DNA of 64,000 nucleotides, from the NCBI RefSeq assembly GCF_018860755.1, contig NZ_JAHKPW010000044.1, positions 1 to 64,000 on the forward strand. Reading direction: 5' to 3'. This document shows positions 11,149 through 18,927 of the stretch, one piece after another. This DNA is from Colwellia sp. D2M02 (GTDB lineage: Bacteria > Pseudomonadota > Gammaproteobacteria > Enterobacterales > Alteromonadaceae). Numbering within the stretch: position 1 is the first letter of the stretch; every line of letters begins with the position of its first letter. A program made the position numbers and the translations under genes. Under the pieces are notes generated by a model. That model had not been told where the DNA came from. It saw nothing but the letters and a program-made list of their open reading frames with translations, and ran no database searches.

Positions 11149-12319
11149 GCCAGTATTCTCTTATAGTGGGGACATTTTGATAATGAGCTTGAAGCTGTTG
11201 TCTTAAATGTTTAGATAACTTTTTATGAGTCCTACTTAATATACCACAACGGTAAATAAGCTTATTGAATATCTTAATATGGCCATGTTTTTGATGATAT
11301 TCTCGTGGAACCTTTAAAGCTTTTCTAATTAGCTTTTTGGTTTTTATTATTTCGATGTCGTCATAACAAGGTAAAACTGAGCTCATTCTAGCTCTAAGCC
11401 TTTTTGCTTGTGAGTGCCCGAGTCTCTCGAGTTTAGCTACTAAACCAGAGGACTTATTCCAAAGTTCATGATAGTCGGAAGAGTCTTTCATAGATGGATA
11501 TTTTAATTCACAATTATAAACTAACTGTCTTATATATCTTCTCTCCAACTTTCTAGCTTTCGGTTTGGCGTGTCCAACCCATAAACCTGTAACTTCATAC
11601 GGGTTCTTTTTGTTTTTATATTCTTTTTTAGTCTTCTTTGTATTGAGTTTTAAATCGTACTTAGTGAACATAGAGACAACAAATTTAATGTTTTTTGTTA
11701 TTTCGGTTTCATTTAGTCTTTTCTCAGAAGATATTGATACATCATCAAGTAGTCGTGAATATATGACCCCTTTAGTTCTTAGGGCAGACACGATAGAATA
11801 CTCACTATTAAAAAATATTAAATTTGCTATGTAGCTAGAAGTGACAGCACCTTGAGGAACAAAGCCCTTATAGGTAGTCAAAGTAGTTAATATTTTAGAG
11901 ACTTCATCAGGAAAATTCAGAAATTGTTTAAATATATCGTAAACATATTTTTCTTTAATGTTTGGGTAAAAATTCTTGATGTCTAAACTTATTAAAGTAT
12001 TAGACTTTGAGTGTATTTTAGCATTTTCTACATAATCACGACTATCAGGTGCCTTAATTCCACCCTGCAAATATTTGGGATATTGAACTTTTTCAAAGAT
12101 TCTAGAATTAATGCGTTTCTGTAGTTTTTTTAATTCATATTTTGGATCAAAAACAGTTCTAATTTTATTTGTCTTTGGGTGTGGATGTAGTTCAAATTCA
12201 GCATAAGAATTATCAACACGACTAGCAATTGATATGAGTCTTTTAGAAGAAATTCCGAGGGTTCTAGCTAATAATTCTATAGAGCCTATAGCTTGATAGG
12301 GGTAGTAGGGCTTGTCCAT
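11141..12319 (-). CDS. Retron-type reverse transcriptase
   Basis: This 392-aa RNA-directed DNA polymerase would make msDNA from an adjacent RNA. Retron hallmarks are visible: region X NAKIH (residues 99-103, NAxxH) and region Y VTG (243-245). The catalytic core is LISLDIKNFYPNI (Asp113), VPQGAVTSS (154-162) and SRLLDDVSIS, with Asp192-Asp193. The usual Y-x-D-D box is L-L-D-D here. The C-terminal region (250-392) is Lys/Arg rich, as expected for msr recognition. No maturase or endonuclease domain is seen, which argues against a group II intron. The base composition is more AT-rich than neighbouring core genes, which fits horizontal transfer. The start is the ATG at 12319; no strong ribosome binding site precedes it. 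Confidence 0.9.
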   Translation of the reverse strand: MDKPYYPYQAIGSIELLARTLGISSKRLISIASRVDNSYAEFELHPHPKTNKIRTVFDPKYELKKLQKRINSRIFEKVQYPKYLQGGIKAPDSRDYVENAKIHSKSNTLISLDIKNFYPNIKEKYVYDIFKQFLNFPDEVSKILTTLTTYKGFVPQGAVTSSYIANLIFFNSEYSIVSALRTKGVIYSRLLDDVSISSEKRLNETEITKNIKFVVSMFTKYDLKLNTKKTKKEYKNKKNPYEVTGLWVGHAKPKARKLERRYIRQLVYNCELKYPSMKDSSDYHELWNKSSGLVAKLERLGHSQAKRLRARMSSVLPCYDDIEIIKTKKLIRKALKVPREYHQKHGHIKIFNKLIYRCGILSRTHKKLSKHLRQQLQAHYQNVPTIREYWHG

Positions 12320-12366
12320 TCAAAAATCCATTTTAAGGAAGTGAGGTTTTAAAGGTTTGGAGTTTG

Positions 12367-12585
12367 CTATAGGAAAAATTTACTCAAATAATCAACCAAA
12401 TTAATGATAACAAATATTCTTTTAACTATCGCTATAGCTTTAGGAGCATTGAAGTCTGAAACCAGTCCTTCATGACCTAACGGTTCGGGGTTAACTTGCT
12501 TCTTCGATTCGATACTGCCTCCAGATATCAAACTAAAGTTCTTCGTTTTATTCGTAAATCTGATGTAAAAACTAAATTTTAACAT
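12367..12585 (-). CDS. Small orphan protein in retron cassette (72 aa)
   Basis: I do not recognise this protein. It starts MLKFSFYIRFTNKTKNFSLI, has a Gly/Ser/Lys/Pro middle (GGSIESKKQVNPEPLGHEG) and a hydrophobic C-terminal part around IVKRIFVIINLVDYL. The best support for a real gene is the ribosome binding site AAGGAG, 6 nt before the ATG (AAGGAGAACACAATG). It sits between the candidate ncRNA and the RT, 47 bp before the RT start, on the same strand. It could be a retron accessory or toxin-like component, or simply a leader ORF. Confidence 0.55.
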   Translation of the reverse strand: MLKFSFYIRFTNKTKNFSLISGGSIESKKQVNPEPLGHEGLVSDFNAPKAIAIVKRIFVIINLVDYLSKFFL

Positions 12586-12593
12586 TGTGTTCT

Positions 12594-12865
12594 CCTTTAT
12601 TTAAGTGAAGCGAATTTAATCGCGCCAGACCAATAATGGAATAACCAGAAATAATTTAATTAACCCGTCACACAACTCCAACCTAAAAGCCAGACAACTG
12701 TCGCCTAAAGTAGCGATAAATAAACACCAAAACTTCATACGGAGATGAAAGTGATGGGGTCGCAGGAGCCCGGTCATGATCCTTTCGGATCGCTCAATTA
12801 AGAGCATCGATTTTCTGTTTTTTGATTTACTTAAAGAACGTAGCAAATAGGCGAATAACACCTAC
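12594..12865 (-). ncRNA. Candidate retron msr-msd non-coding RNA
   Basis: This structured region lies between a promoter and the cassette genes. In transcript order it shows a TAGC...TAGG/CCTA...GCTA hairpin (12841-12872), GCTC-TTAATT-GAGC, a GATCC-GAAA-GGATC tetraloop hairpin, and CCC-CA-TCAC able to pair with GTGA-C-GGG about 100 nt later. That last pairing would be an msd-like long stem enclosing TTCAT/ATGAA and TCGCT/GGCGA hairpins. Short ends TTTAAGT (about 12830) and ACTTAAA (about 12600) are complementary and could be the a1/a2 repeats. The boundaries and the branching G are uncertain. Confidence 0.42.
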
Positions 12866-12871
12866 CCAGCT

Positions 12872-12900
12872 AATTTATGTTATTAATGTATTGATATCAA
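12872..12900 (-). promoter_or_regulatory. Predicted promoter of the retron cassette
   Basis: On the minus strand, TTGATA (12900-12895) and TAAATT (12877-12872) are separated by 17 nt. Transcription would begin near 12865, just before the structured region. Confidence 0.45.
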
Positions 12901-12919
12901 GCTATTTTTTTAAAGTTAA

Positions 12920-13035
12920 ATAAATGGGGCTGAGTCAATTTAATTGATTTGTCGCGGTGGCGACGACACCCAAAAGAAAAGGGGGGCTAAACGCCTTTTG
13001 ACTTACTGAGCCCTCTGGACTCCCCGGGCGCTGCT
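12920..13035. repeat. Diverged, inverted copy of the GC-rich palindromic element (element A)
   Basis: Starting with AAATGGGGCTGAG, this stretch continues into GTCGCGGTGGCGAC (12951-12964), the palindromic core also found at 13495, 13630 and 13765. It runs on to a CCCCGGGCGCTGC end that is the reverse complement of the GGCGCC start of the tandem units. It is a diverged copy in opposite orientation. It marks the right border of the retron cassette. Confidence 0.6.
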
Positions 13036-13095
13036 ACATCAAACGTGATCCTACATTCAGCACAAGATCTTCGACGTAACAGCGCTGAACGGGCG

Positions 13096-13148
13096 TCAGG
13101 ACAATATGCTCCTGCATTGTCTAATAAGGTACATCCTGTACCGTCATG
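13096..13148. repeat. Palindromic element B, copy 1
   Basis: This unit of about 53 bp begins TCAGGACAATATG and ends CGTCATG. It holds two hairpins: ACAAT/ATTGT around GCTCCTGC, and GGTAC-ATCCT-GTACC. A second copy is at 17994-18046, with paired base changes in the second hairpin. A perfect 10-bp hairpin (TGTTCATCAT-CC-ATGATGAACA, 13162-13183) follows shortly. Confidence 0.7.
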
Positions 13149-13317
13149 CCCTACATCGCTTTGTTCATCATCCATGATGAACATACGTGAATATTGTGCT
13201 TCATTTCGGCGTTTGATGAAGCAGACTTGGTGCTTGTTTCTTCTTTCGTGCATCACTGATGTTAAAACTAACGACAGTGGTACAGCGATCACCAATTCCC
13301 ATCTCAGCAATTCAATC

Positions 13318-13418
13318 ACCAACTAACAAAGGTAGGCCTCAACCCGAGACAGGACGTCGAGGGCTGCCGCTGTTCATGGAGGATAAATCGGCAGGAATCG
13401 AAGGCTACGTTAGTTGGT
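13318..13418. repeat. Inverted-repeat-bounded element C, copy 1
   Basis: This 101-bp segment is bounded by the perfect inverted repeat ACCAACTAAC (13318-13327) and GTTAGTTGGT (13409-13418). Its left part (AACAAAGGTAGGCCTCAA ... GACGTCGAGGGCTG) recurs at 30983-31040. It has the form of a very small MITE or a large hairpin. No ORF of credible quality lies in it. Confidence 0.65.
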
Positions 13419-13440
13419 GTTTGAATGCTTTGCTGAGCAG

Positions 13441-13805
13441 GGCGCCACGGGGATTCCAAAGGGGCTTTTGGCGTGTAACGCCCCTTTGGGTGCTGTCGCC
13501 ACCGCGACGCCAAGCAGAAACCCAAGACTCCAATCAGTAAAGTTAATCACTAAAATAGGCAAAAATTCTCAGTTGGGCGCCACGGGGATTCCAAAGGGGC
13601 TTTTGGCGTGTAACGCCCCTTTGGGTGTAGTCGCCACCGCGACGCCAAGCAGAAAACCAAGACTCCAATCAGTAAAGTTAATCACTAAAGTAGGCAAAAA
13701 TGCTGAGTTGGGCGCCGCAGGGGGTCCAAGGGGAGGCGCGGCGGCACGTCGCCCCTTGGGTGTAGTCGCCACCGCGACGCCAAACAGAGAATAAAACTCC
13801 AATCG
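13441..13805. repeat. Three tandem 135-bp units with GC-rich hairpins (element A)
   Basis: Units start at 13441, 13576 and 13711 with an exact 135-bp period; the third is cut at about 13805. Each unit has GGCGCC, a long hairpin, then the palindrome GTCGCCACCGCGAC and a single-stranded-looking A-rich tail. In units 1 and 2 the hairpin is CCAAAGGGGC/GCCCCTTTGG. In unit 3 both arms change together to CCAAGGGG/CCCCTTGG, so pairing is kept. Open frames across the units are by-products of the repeat. The cluster from 12920 to here holds no gene that I can support. Confidence 0.9.
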
Positions 13806-13927
13806 TATGTTGGAAGCAGAAAACTAATTAAATAAAGGATCATTCACCAACAACGCTTGCTAACTTTTTAATAACCATAAGCTTCTGTTACACTAATACC
13901 GCAAACATTTAAACCGAGACTTCTCCT

Positions 13928-14737
13928 ATGGAACGCCCGCCACTTCGACAAGCCAAGACGATTGAAAACGTATTTAATAGTGCTTATTGGCACCTAAGCC
14001 AACAAGATTTCACCATTGCTGAAATCCGCACTAAACTTGCGCGCAAAACAGAAAATGGTGAGTGGGTAGAGCAGGTTGTTGCTCACCTTATCGAACGTAA
14101 TTATTTAAAGAGTGATCTTGAGTTTGCGAAACTTTATTGTGAGTCTGCATTTAGTAATGAAATGGGTAAAGCAGCCGTACAACACAAATTAAAAGTGCGC
14201 GGTGTTTCCTCCCGTGATATTGACGCGGCAATCGCGCAAGTTGTTGAACAGCAAAATATTAATTTTGATGAATTGGCAAGCAGCCGGCTACAGTCTCGGT
14301 TCGAAACCTTTGACGGTATAAGTAAAGAAAAAGTATATGCACAAATGACAACGAGAGGCTTTACTCACTCACAAATAGATCAGGCGTTGTCACAACATCC
14401 GGCACAACATTCGCTACGCAGTAACATGGCGATAAAAGCCGATAAAGCTGAGCTATCAACTGAAATCATTAAATTATATCGAAAAGGAAAAGGGCAAATG
14501 CTTATTCTCAATGAATTAAAGCAGCGCCTTATTGATGTGAGTGAATTTGAAGAAACGCTATATCAACTTGAACTTGCTGGTGATATCGACTTTTATCAAA
14601 GCTGCAAAGATCAATTAGCAAAGAAAAACTACGATTTATCAGACTATAAAGAACAATCAAAAGCCTATGCATATTTGGCGCGCAAAGGCTTCACCGGTGA
14701 TGAAATCAAAGAAACCATTTCACCTGTTCAAGAGTAG
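13928..14737 (+). CDS. recX: RecX-family regulator of RecA
   Basis: RecX proteins bind in the RecA filament groove and limit recombination activity. The 269-aa protein shows RecX-style three-helix repeats: a first unit around SAYWHLSQQDFTIAEIRTKL, a second with LKVRGVSSRDIDAAI, and later KLYRKGKGQMLILNEL and KAYAYLARKGFTGDEI. It is longer than E. coli RecX (166 aa), as in several marine gammaproteobacteria. recA is not adjacent. The gene directly follows the repeat cluster, so the promoter may lie within 13806-13927. The gene symbol is by family, not by proven orthology. Confidence 0.75.
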   Translation: MERPPLRQAKTIENVFNSAYWHLSQQDFTIAEIRTKLARKTENGEWVEQVVAHLIERNYLKSDLEFAKLYCESAFSNEMGKAAVQHKLKVRGVSSRDIDAAIAQVVEQQNINFDELASSRLQSRFETFDGISKEKVYAQMTTRGFTHSQIDQALSQHPAQHSLRSNMAIKADKAELSTEIIKLYRKGKGQMLILNELKQRLIDVSEFEETLYQLELAGDIDFYQSCKDQLAKKNYDLSDYKEQSKAYAYLARKGFTGDEIKETISPVQE

Positions 14738-14805
14738 TGTCACTGGTTAAATAAAGAGGTGAAAATTAAGCGTAGCGCTACTGTAAAATGCTATTCGACA
14801 CTGTT

Positions 14806-14833
14806 ACACAACACAACACAACACAACACAACA
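14806..14833. repeat. ACACA pentanucleotide microsatellite
   Basis: Five and a half copies of ACACA lie in the 313-bp gap between recX and the alcohol dehydrogenase. It is about 215 bp upstream of the dehydrogenase start. Nothing else clear is seen in 14738-15050 except AT-rich sequence and the TGGAGA ribosome binding site before 15051. Confidence 0.85.
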
Positions 14834-15050
14834 TAAAACAGAAATATAAGCTGCTACCCGATCTGTTATCTTTTAACTAAGTTATGAAAAAGTAAGAGTC
14901 TCCCTTTTAAATTTTAATTTTAATAGTTCATCACTCCTGTTTATACTCGCTATTTAAAGCCCATAACTTGATTCTAATCAAGACATCATTTCTATTTTCA
15001 GGTAAATTTTACCAAGGACATATTTTAAATGACATAATGGAGATTTTATA

Positions 15051-16196
15051 ATGGCTGGATTTTTTATTCCTTCAATCAACCTGATGGGTATTGGCTGCCT
15101 TGAAGAAGCGGTTGATAGTATTCAAGCAAAAAGCTTTAGAAGAGGTTTAATTGTTACTGATACCGTGCTGGTTGATATAGGCATGGTCGTTAAAGTTCAG
15201 AAATTATTAACTGATCGTGATGTTGAAACGGTAGTGTTTGATGGCACTCAACCTAACCCGACCGTCAGCAATGTGAACGATGGTTTAGTTATTTTAAAAG
15301 AAAATGACTGTGACTTTGTTATCTCACTTGGCGGTGGCTCTCCGCATGATTGTGCCAAAGGTATTGCGTTGTTGGCGACTAACGGTGGTGAAATTAAAGA
15401 TTACGAAGGTGTAAATCGTTCTGCTAAGGCGCAGTTACCCTTAATTGCAATTAACACCACCGCAGGCACTGCCTCTGAAATGACGCTATTCTGTATTATT
15501 ACCGATGAAGATCGACATATAAAAATGGCGATTGTTGATAAACATACCACGCCAATGATTTCAGTTAACGATCCTGAATTAATGCTAGCAAAACCTGCAT
15601 CATTAACTGCTGCAACGGGTATGGATGCGCTAACTCACGCCATTGAAGCTTATGTTTCAATTAACGCAACCCCTGTAACCGATGCGGTGGCCATTAAAGC
15701 TATTGAGCTTATTCAAGCCAACCTTCGCAGGGCAGTTTCACACGGTGATGATATTAAGGCGCGTGAGCAAATGGCCTACGCACAATTTATGGCAGGTATG
15801 GCGTTCAATAACGCCTCTTTAGGTTATGTGCATGCGATGGCTCATCAACTAGGTGGTTTTTACGATTTACCACATGGTGTTTGTAATGCGATTTTACTGC
15901 CGCACGTACAACGATATAACGCGCAAGTTTGCCCTGAAAGGTTAGCCGATGTTGCTAAAGCCATGGGCGTTGATACGTCAGGTATGGCAGCAGATAAAGC
16001 GGCTGAGGCAGCAATCAGCGCTATTGTTGAGTTATCTCAAGCGGTGAATATTCCGTCTGGTTTATCTCAGTTAGAGGTTAAGGTAGATGATTTTAATTTG
16101 CTAGCGGATAATGCACTAAAAGATGCTTGTGGTTTTACCAATCCCAAACAAGCAACTCATGCAGAAATTGTCGAGATATTCTCAGCTGCAATGTAG
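15051..16196 (+). CDS. Iron-containing alcohol dehydrogenase
   Basis: This is a NAD(P)-dependent group III alcohol dehydrogenase of the FucO/YiaY/AdhB type that interconverts alcohols and aldehydes in the cytosol. The 381-aa protein has the family start [13 protein letters not shown], the nucleotide-binding [14 protein letters not shown], and the iron ligands in [13 protein letters not shown] and [22 protein letters not shown] (Asp/His/His/His). TGGAGA precedes the ATG at good spacing. It stands alone with its own terminator, so the substrate cannot be inferred from neighbours. Confidence 0.9.
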   Translation: MAGFFIPSINLMGIGCLEEAVDSIQAKSFRRGLIVTDTVLVDIGMVVKVQKLLTDRDVETVVFDGTQPNPTVSNVNDGLVILKENDCDFVISLGGGSPHDCAKGIALLATNGGEIKDYEGVNRSAKAQLPLIAINTTAGTASEMTLFCIITDEDRHIKMAIVDKHTTPMISVNDPELMLAKPASLTAATGMDALTHAIEAYVSINATPVTDAVAIKAIELIQANLRRAVSHGDDIKAREQMAYAQFMAGMAFNNASLGYVHAMAHQLGGFYDLPHGVCNAILLPHVQRYNAQVCPERLADVAKAMGVDTSGMAADKAAEAAISAIVELSQAVNIPSGLSQLEVKVDDFNLLADNALKDACGFTNPKQATHAEIVEIFSAAM

Positions 16197-16263
16197 GTTT
16201 AGCTAAGGTTTTCTCAATTAAAACAAGCTAAGTTTTTCTTCGTTTTATCTACAGAATTTCTAT

Positions 16264-16292
16264 AAAAAAGTCGCGAATATCGCGACTTTTTT
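16264..16292. terminator. Bidirectional terminator after alcohol dehydrogenase
   Basis: A 12-bp perfect stem, AAAAAAGTCGCG/CGCGACTTTTTT with an AATAT loop, has T tracts in both directions. It is placed between the dehydrogenase and the convergent transglycosylase. Confidence 0.85.
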
Positions 16293-16456
16293 ATACCTTG
16301 TTTATACTTTATTTCTGGCTTAGCATAGCTATCAATAATCTCACCTAGGGGGAATAAAGTGTTTGTTGTCGGTCTTTTGTCTCACATTCATTTAAGCTGA
16401 TTTTGTGTAAAGTTTTACTTAATGCCAAACAGGCAATGACACTGTACTCTTAGTCA

Positions 16457-17800
16457 TTATTCGTCATTTTTTACTGGGATTTCACCATTTTTTAAGGCTA
16501 TTTCGCTACTTTGGTTGAGAACTGACTCCATGGTTAAAAAGACTTCTTCGTTAGGGTAGCCATCAGCAACAAGTTTATGCTGCAGCTGAAACAAGCGAAT
16601 GGCACGTCTTGTATTAGGGCCCCATTTACCATCAGGTTCACCTAGCTCAAATGATAAAGCGTTAAGTTGGCTTTGTAGTTTTTTCAAATCAGCAATACTA
16701 TAAGGTTTTACCGCAGCTTGCTGTGCTGGTGAAAATTCAACGCCTTTTGCGCCAATTAATTTATTCGCCAATACCCCAACAGATAGTGCATAGCTCTTAG
16801 ACAAATTCCACGTCATGATGACATTAAAGTTAGGGTAGAGTAAAAATGCGGGCCCTTTATGCCCTGATGGCAGATAAAGCTCAGCTTGAATATCGTAATC
16901 CGCTAAAGGCTTATTATTGACTTTTTTTACCCCAAGCTGCTGAAAATGGCTCAGTGAGTAATACTGATCAAAGGCGACTTTTTCAAAAGCAAAGTTATCA
17001 GGTAACTTAACTTCTCTACCCCAGCGCTCTTTGCTTTGCCAGCCTATTTGGTTCAAATAGTTAGCTGCCGTGGTGATGGCATCTACCTCGCTTTGCCAAA
17101 CATCGACTTTGCCATCGCTATCACCGTCTACTGCATATTTTAATAAAGCGGAAGGCATAAATTGCATATGTCCCATTGCACCAGCCCAAGAGCCTTTCAA
17201 TTGTTCTGTGGTTACTTGCTCGGTTTCAATCAGGGTAAATAAGTTTAGTAACTCTTGGGTGAAAAATTCGCTACGACGTTCATCACAAGCAAGTGTTGTC
17301 AAGGCATTCAAAATAGACATTTTACCTTTGTGTTTACCATAAACGGTTTCTAAGCCCCAAAAAGATACCAAATATTGACGGGGAATGCCGTATTGTTGCT
17401 CCAAAGAGTCAAATAGCGCTTTATGTTGCTTTAACTTTTCTCTACCAACACGAACATGATAACCAGTGACTCTGGCTTTCATATATTGTTCAAAAGTTTG
17501 AGTAAATTCAGGTTGTTTTTTATCGAGGGCAATAACGCGCTTTATAGGGGAGATATCATCTATAACGGTCTGAGTAATATAAGTTGAAAAGCCTGCATCT
17601 TGGGCACGTTTAGCTAAATTATTTTTGCATTGGAGGAAGTTAGTATCAGCAATGGCGGCACTGGCAAATAACGGTAAAAATGAGCCAGCGATGATTAACT
17701 TTCGAATGCTAAAGAAATAGCTGTGTTTTTTGCTCAAAATTAAATTGCTTGCCTTTCTTTTGAAAGTCGGGGGCTTAACAAAGCGCTTTGATAAGTACAT
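16457..17800 (-). CDS. MltB-like lytic murein transglycosylase with peptidoglycan-binding domain
   Basis: This enzyme would cleave peptidoglycan between MurNAc and GlcNAc with 1,6-anhydro ring formation in the periplasm. The 447-aa protein has an unusually long, basic N-terminus before the hydrophobic signal (KLIIAGSFLPLFASAAIA, about residues 34-51). The SLT_2/MltB domain follows, with the catalytic Glu in SFWGLETVYGKHKG and the motif GSWAGAMGHMQFMPS. A C-terminal PG_binding_1 domain (WGPNTRRAIRLFQLQHKL) closes it. AAGGA lies about 10 nt before the ATG at 17800. It is monocistronic. Confidence 0.92.
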   Translation of the reverse strand: MYLSKRFVKPPTFKRKASNLILSKKHSYFFSIRKLIIAGSFLPLFASAAIADTNFLQCKNNLAKRAQDAGFSTYITQTVIDDISPIKRVIALDKKQPEFTQTFEQYMKARVTGYHVRVGREKLKQHKALFDSLEQQYGIPRQYLVSFWGLETVYGKHKGKMSILNALTTLACDERRSEFFTQELLNLFTLIETEQVTTEQLKGSWAGAMGHMQFMPSALLKYAVDGDSDGKVDVWQSEVDAITTAANYLNQIGWQSKERWGREVKLPDNFAFEKVAFDQYYSLSHFQQLGVKKVNNKPLADYDIQAELYLPSGHKGPAFLLYPNFNVIMTWNLSKSYALSVGVLANKLIGAKGVEFSPAQQAAVKPYSIADLKKLQSQLNALSFELGEPDGKWGPNTRRAIRLFQLQHKLVADGYPNEEVFLTMESVLNQSSEIALKNGEIPVKNDE

Positions 17801-17993
17801 GTATGATTATTCCTTGGAAAATGGTCAATGAAAACACCAGTAGTCATACAATGGCTAATTTTGATAGGGATAACAATGGTTAAATTGTGGCTGAGTAATT
17901 TTATTGCGCTACTAGGCTGTTGAACTTTCGAGATTGTTGTTGCAGCGAATTGTTAGGTGTTTATACAAGGCATAGCCTTTGTCATGTGGTTAA

Positions 17994-18046
17994 TCAGGAC
18001 AATATGTTCCAACATTGTCTAATAAACTACATCCCTGTAGCGTCAC
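17994..18046. repeat. Palindromic element B, copy 2, in a gene-free 545-bp gap
   Basis: TCAGGACAATATGTTCCAAC through CGTCAC matches 13096-13148. The second hairpin is CTAC-ATCCCT-GTAG here and GGTAC-ATCCT-GTACC there, so arm changes are paired. The surrounding gap (17801-18345) also has CCGAA-GGG-TTCGG (about 18090) and AAAGCG/CGCTTT hairpins but no ORF that I can support. Confidence 0.7.
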
Positions 18047-18345
18047 ATAAAAAGTCTATAACGACGTAAAAATTACCAACAAACGCTGTCCGAAGGGTTC
18101 GGTTAAAAGCGTTTTACGCTTTATTGAGTATTATTTGCTTAGAATGACTAGGCTACATTTGAGCTACTTGATGAAATAGGAAAAACTTTGTGTTGATTCA
18201 TATAAAGGTGAAGTTTTTACTTATGTTAAAAGAACTTGGCTGATTGAATCTACTCTATAATTGTTGTAGATTGGAATGTCTTTATCATACAATGGATTAG
18301 CTACTAACTGGAACGTTATTTAGATTATTTCACAACGGAGTGTAT

Positions 18346-18783
18346 ATGAAAATTTTGATATTACCCTTTATTTTACTTGCCTTGGTCCCCGCAATAGCGC
18401 TAGCTAAAACCTTTTATGCTGATGTTCAGGTTACTGAACTTAGTCCCTCAGGTGACTCTATCTGGCAACGTGTAAATCAAAATACGCCTAAATATCCTAT
18501 AGAGCTAGCTCGCTCAGGGATTAGAGGCTGCGCTATTTTGTCGTTTACTATTTCAGACTCCGGTAAAACAGAGGGGATTGAGATCGTCAAATCTGTACCC
18601 AAATGGCAACTCGGTAAACATTCACGAAAAATGTTAAAGAAATGGATGTGGGATCCAGTGTCTTCAAGTGTTGAAAAAGTTGCAGAGAATAAAACGTTGA
18701 GATTAGATTTTTGTATGGGTGGTGAATCAATAGAGCAGGCTCAAAAGGCTTGTATACAGCAAACAAAAATAGCGTGTGCTTAA
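18346..18783 (+). CDS. TonB C-terminal-domain-like periplasmic protein
   Basis: This 145-aa exported protein has a signal peptide (ILPFILLALVPAIALA) and one TonB-C-like domain: PKYPIELARSGIRGCAILSF, then ISDSGKTEGIEIVKSVP. It lacks the transmembrane anchor and Pro-rich linker of a true TonB, so it is not a complete energy transducer. ATG 18346 is preferred over the in-frame GTG 18340 because CGGAG lies at 18336-18340. The function is unknown. The Cys-rich tail (four Cys in the last 35 residues) may form disulphides. Confidence 0.7.
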   Translation: MKILILPFILLALVPAIALAKTFYADVQVTELSPSGDSIWQRVNQNTPKYPIELARSGIRGCAILSFTISDSGKTEGIEIVKSVPKWQLGKHSRKMLKKWMWDPVSSSVEKVAENKTLRLDFCMGGESIEQAQKACIQQTKIACA

Positions 18784-18866
18784 CGCTTAATATTATAAAC
18801 GCATTGTAGAGACTGTTTTTAAACCATTATTATTTTTTTCAGAGAGTGTTTGGGAGTTTGGAACTT

Positions 18867-18917
18867 ATGATTAGAGTTGCAACATTCAATGATCTAGAGG
18901 GAGTTCTTAGCCTTTAA
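18867..18917 (+). pseudogene. Truncated start of a GNAT acetyltransferase
   Basis: ATG 18867 opens MIRVATFNDLEGVLSL and then a TAA. This is the typical first strand and helix of GNAT N-acetyltransferases (MIR.AT..DL..L..L). The rest of the domain is missing, and a repeat-like sequence starts 10 bp later. A purine-rich TTTGGGAGTTTGGAACTT precedes the ATG. It appears to be a gene start left after deletion or element insertion. Confidence 0.5.
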
Positions 18918-18927
18918 ACTCTGTAAT

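Noticed and set aside
11141-12319. Group II intron or diversity-generating RT
   Set aside because: No maturase (X) or endonuclease domain, no intron RNA domain V-like sequence noticed, and no variable-repeat/template-repeat pair or Avd gene; the NAxxH and VTG motifs favour a retron.
12616-12861. Minus-strand ORF of 81 codons upstream of the small retron ORF
   Set aside because: It lies over the structured candidate ncRNA, has no clear ribosome binding site, and its composition does not look like a protein.
12987-13802. Several ORFs of 69-126 codons on both strands
   Set aside because: All are frames through palindromic or tandem repeats; their Arg/Pro-rich, repeated sequence follows from the 135-bp unit.
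13441-13805. CRISPR array
   Set aside because: The period is 135 bp, the whole unit is repeated including the between-hairpin part, and there are no unique spacers or cas genes.
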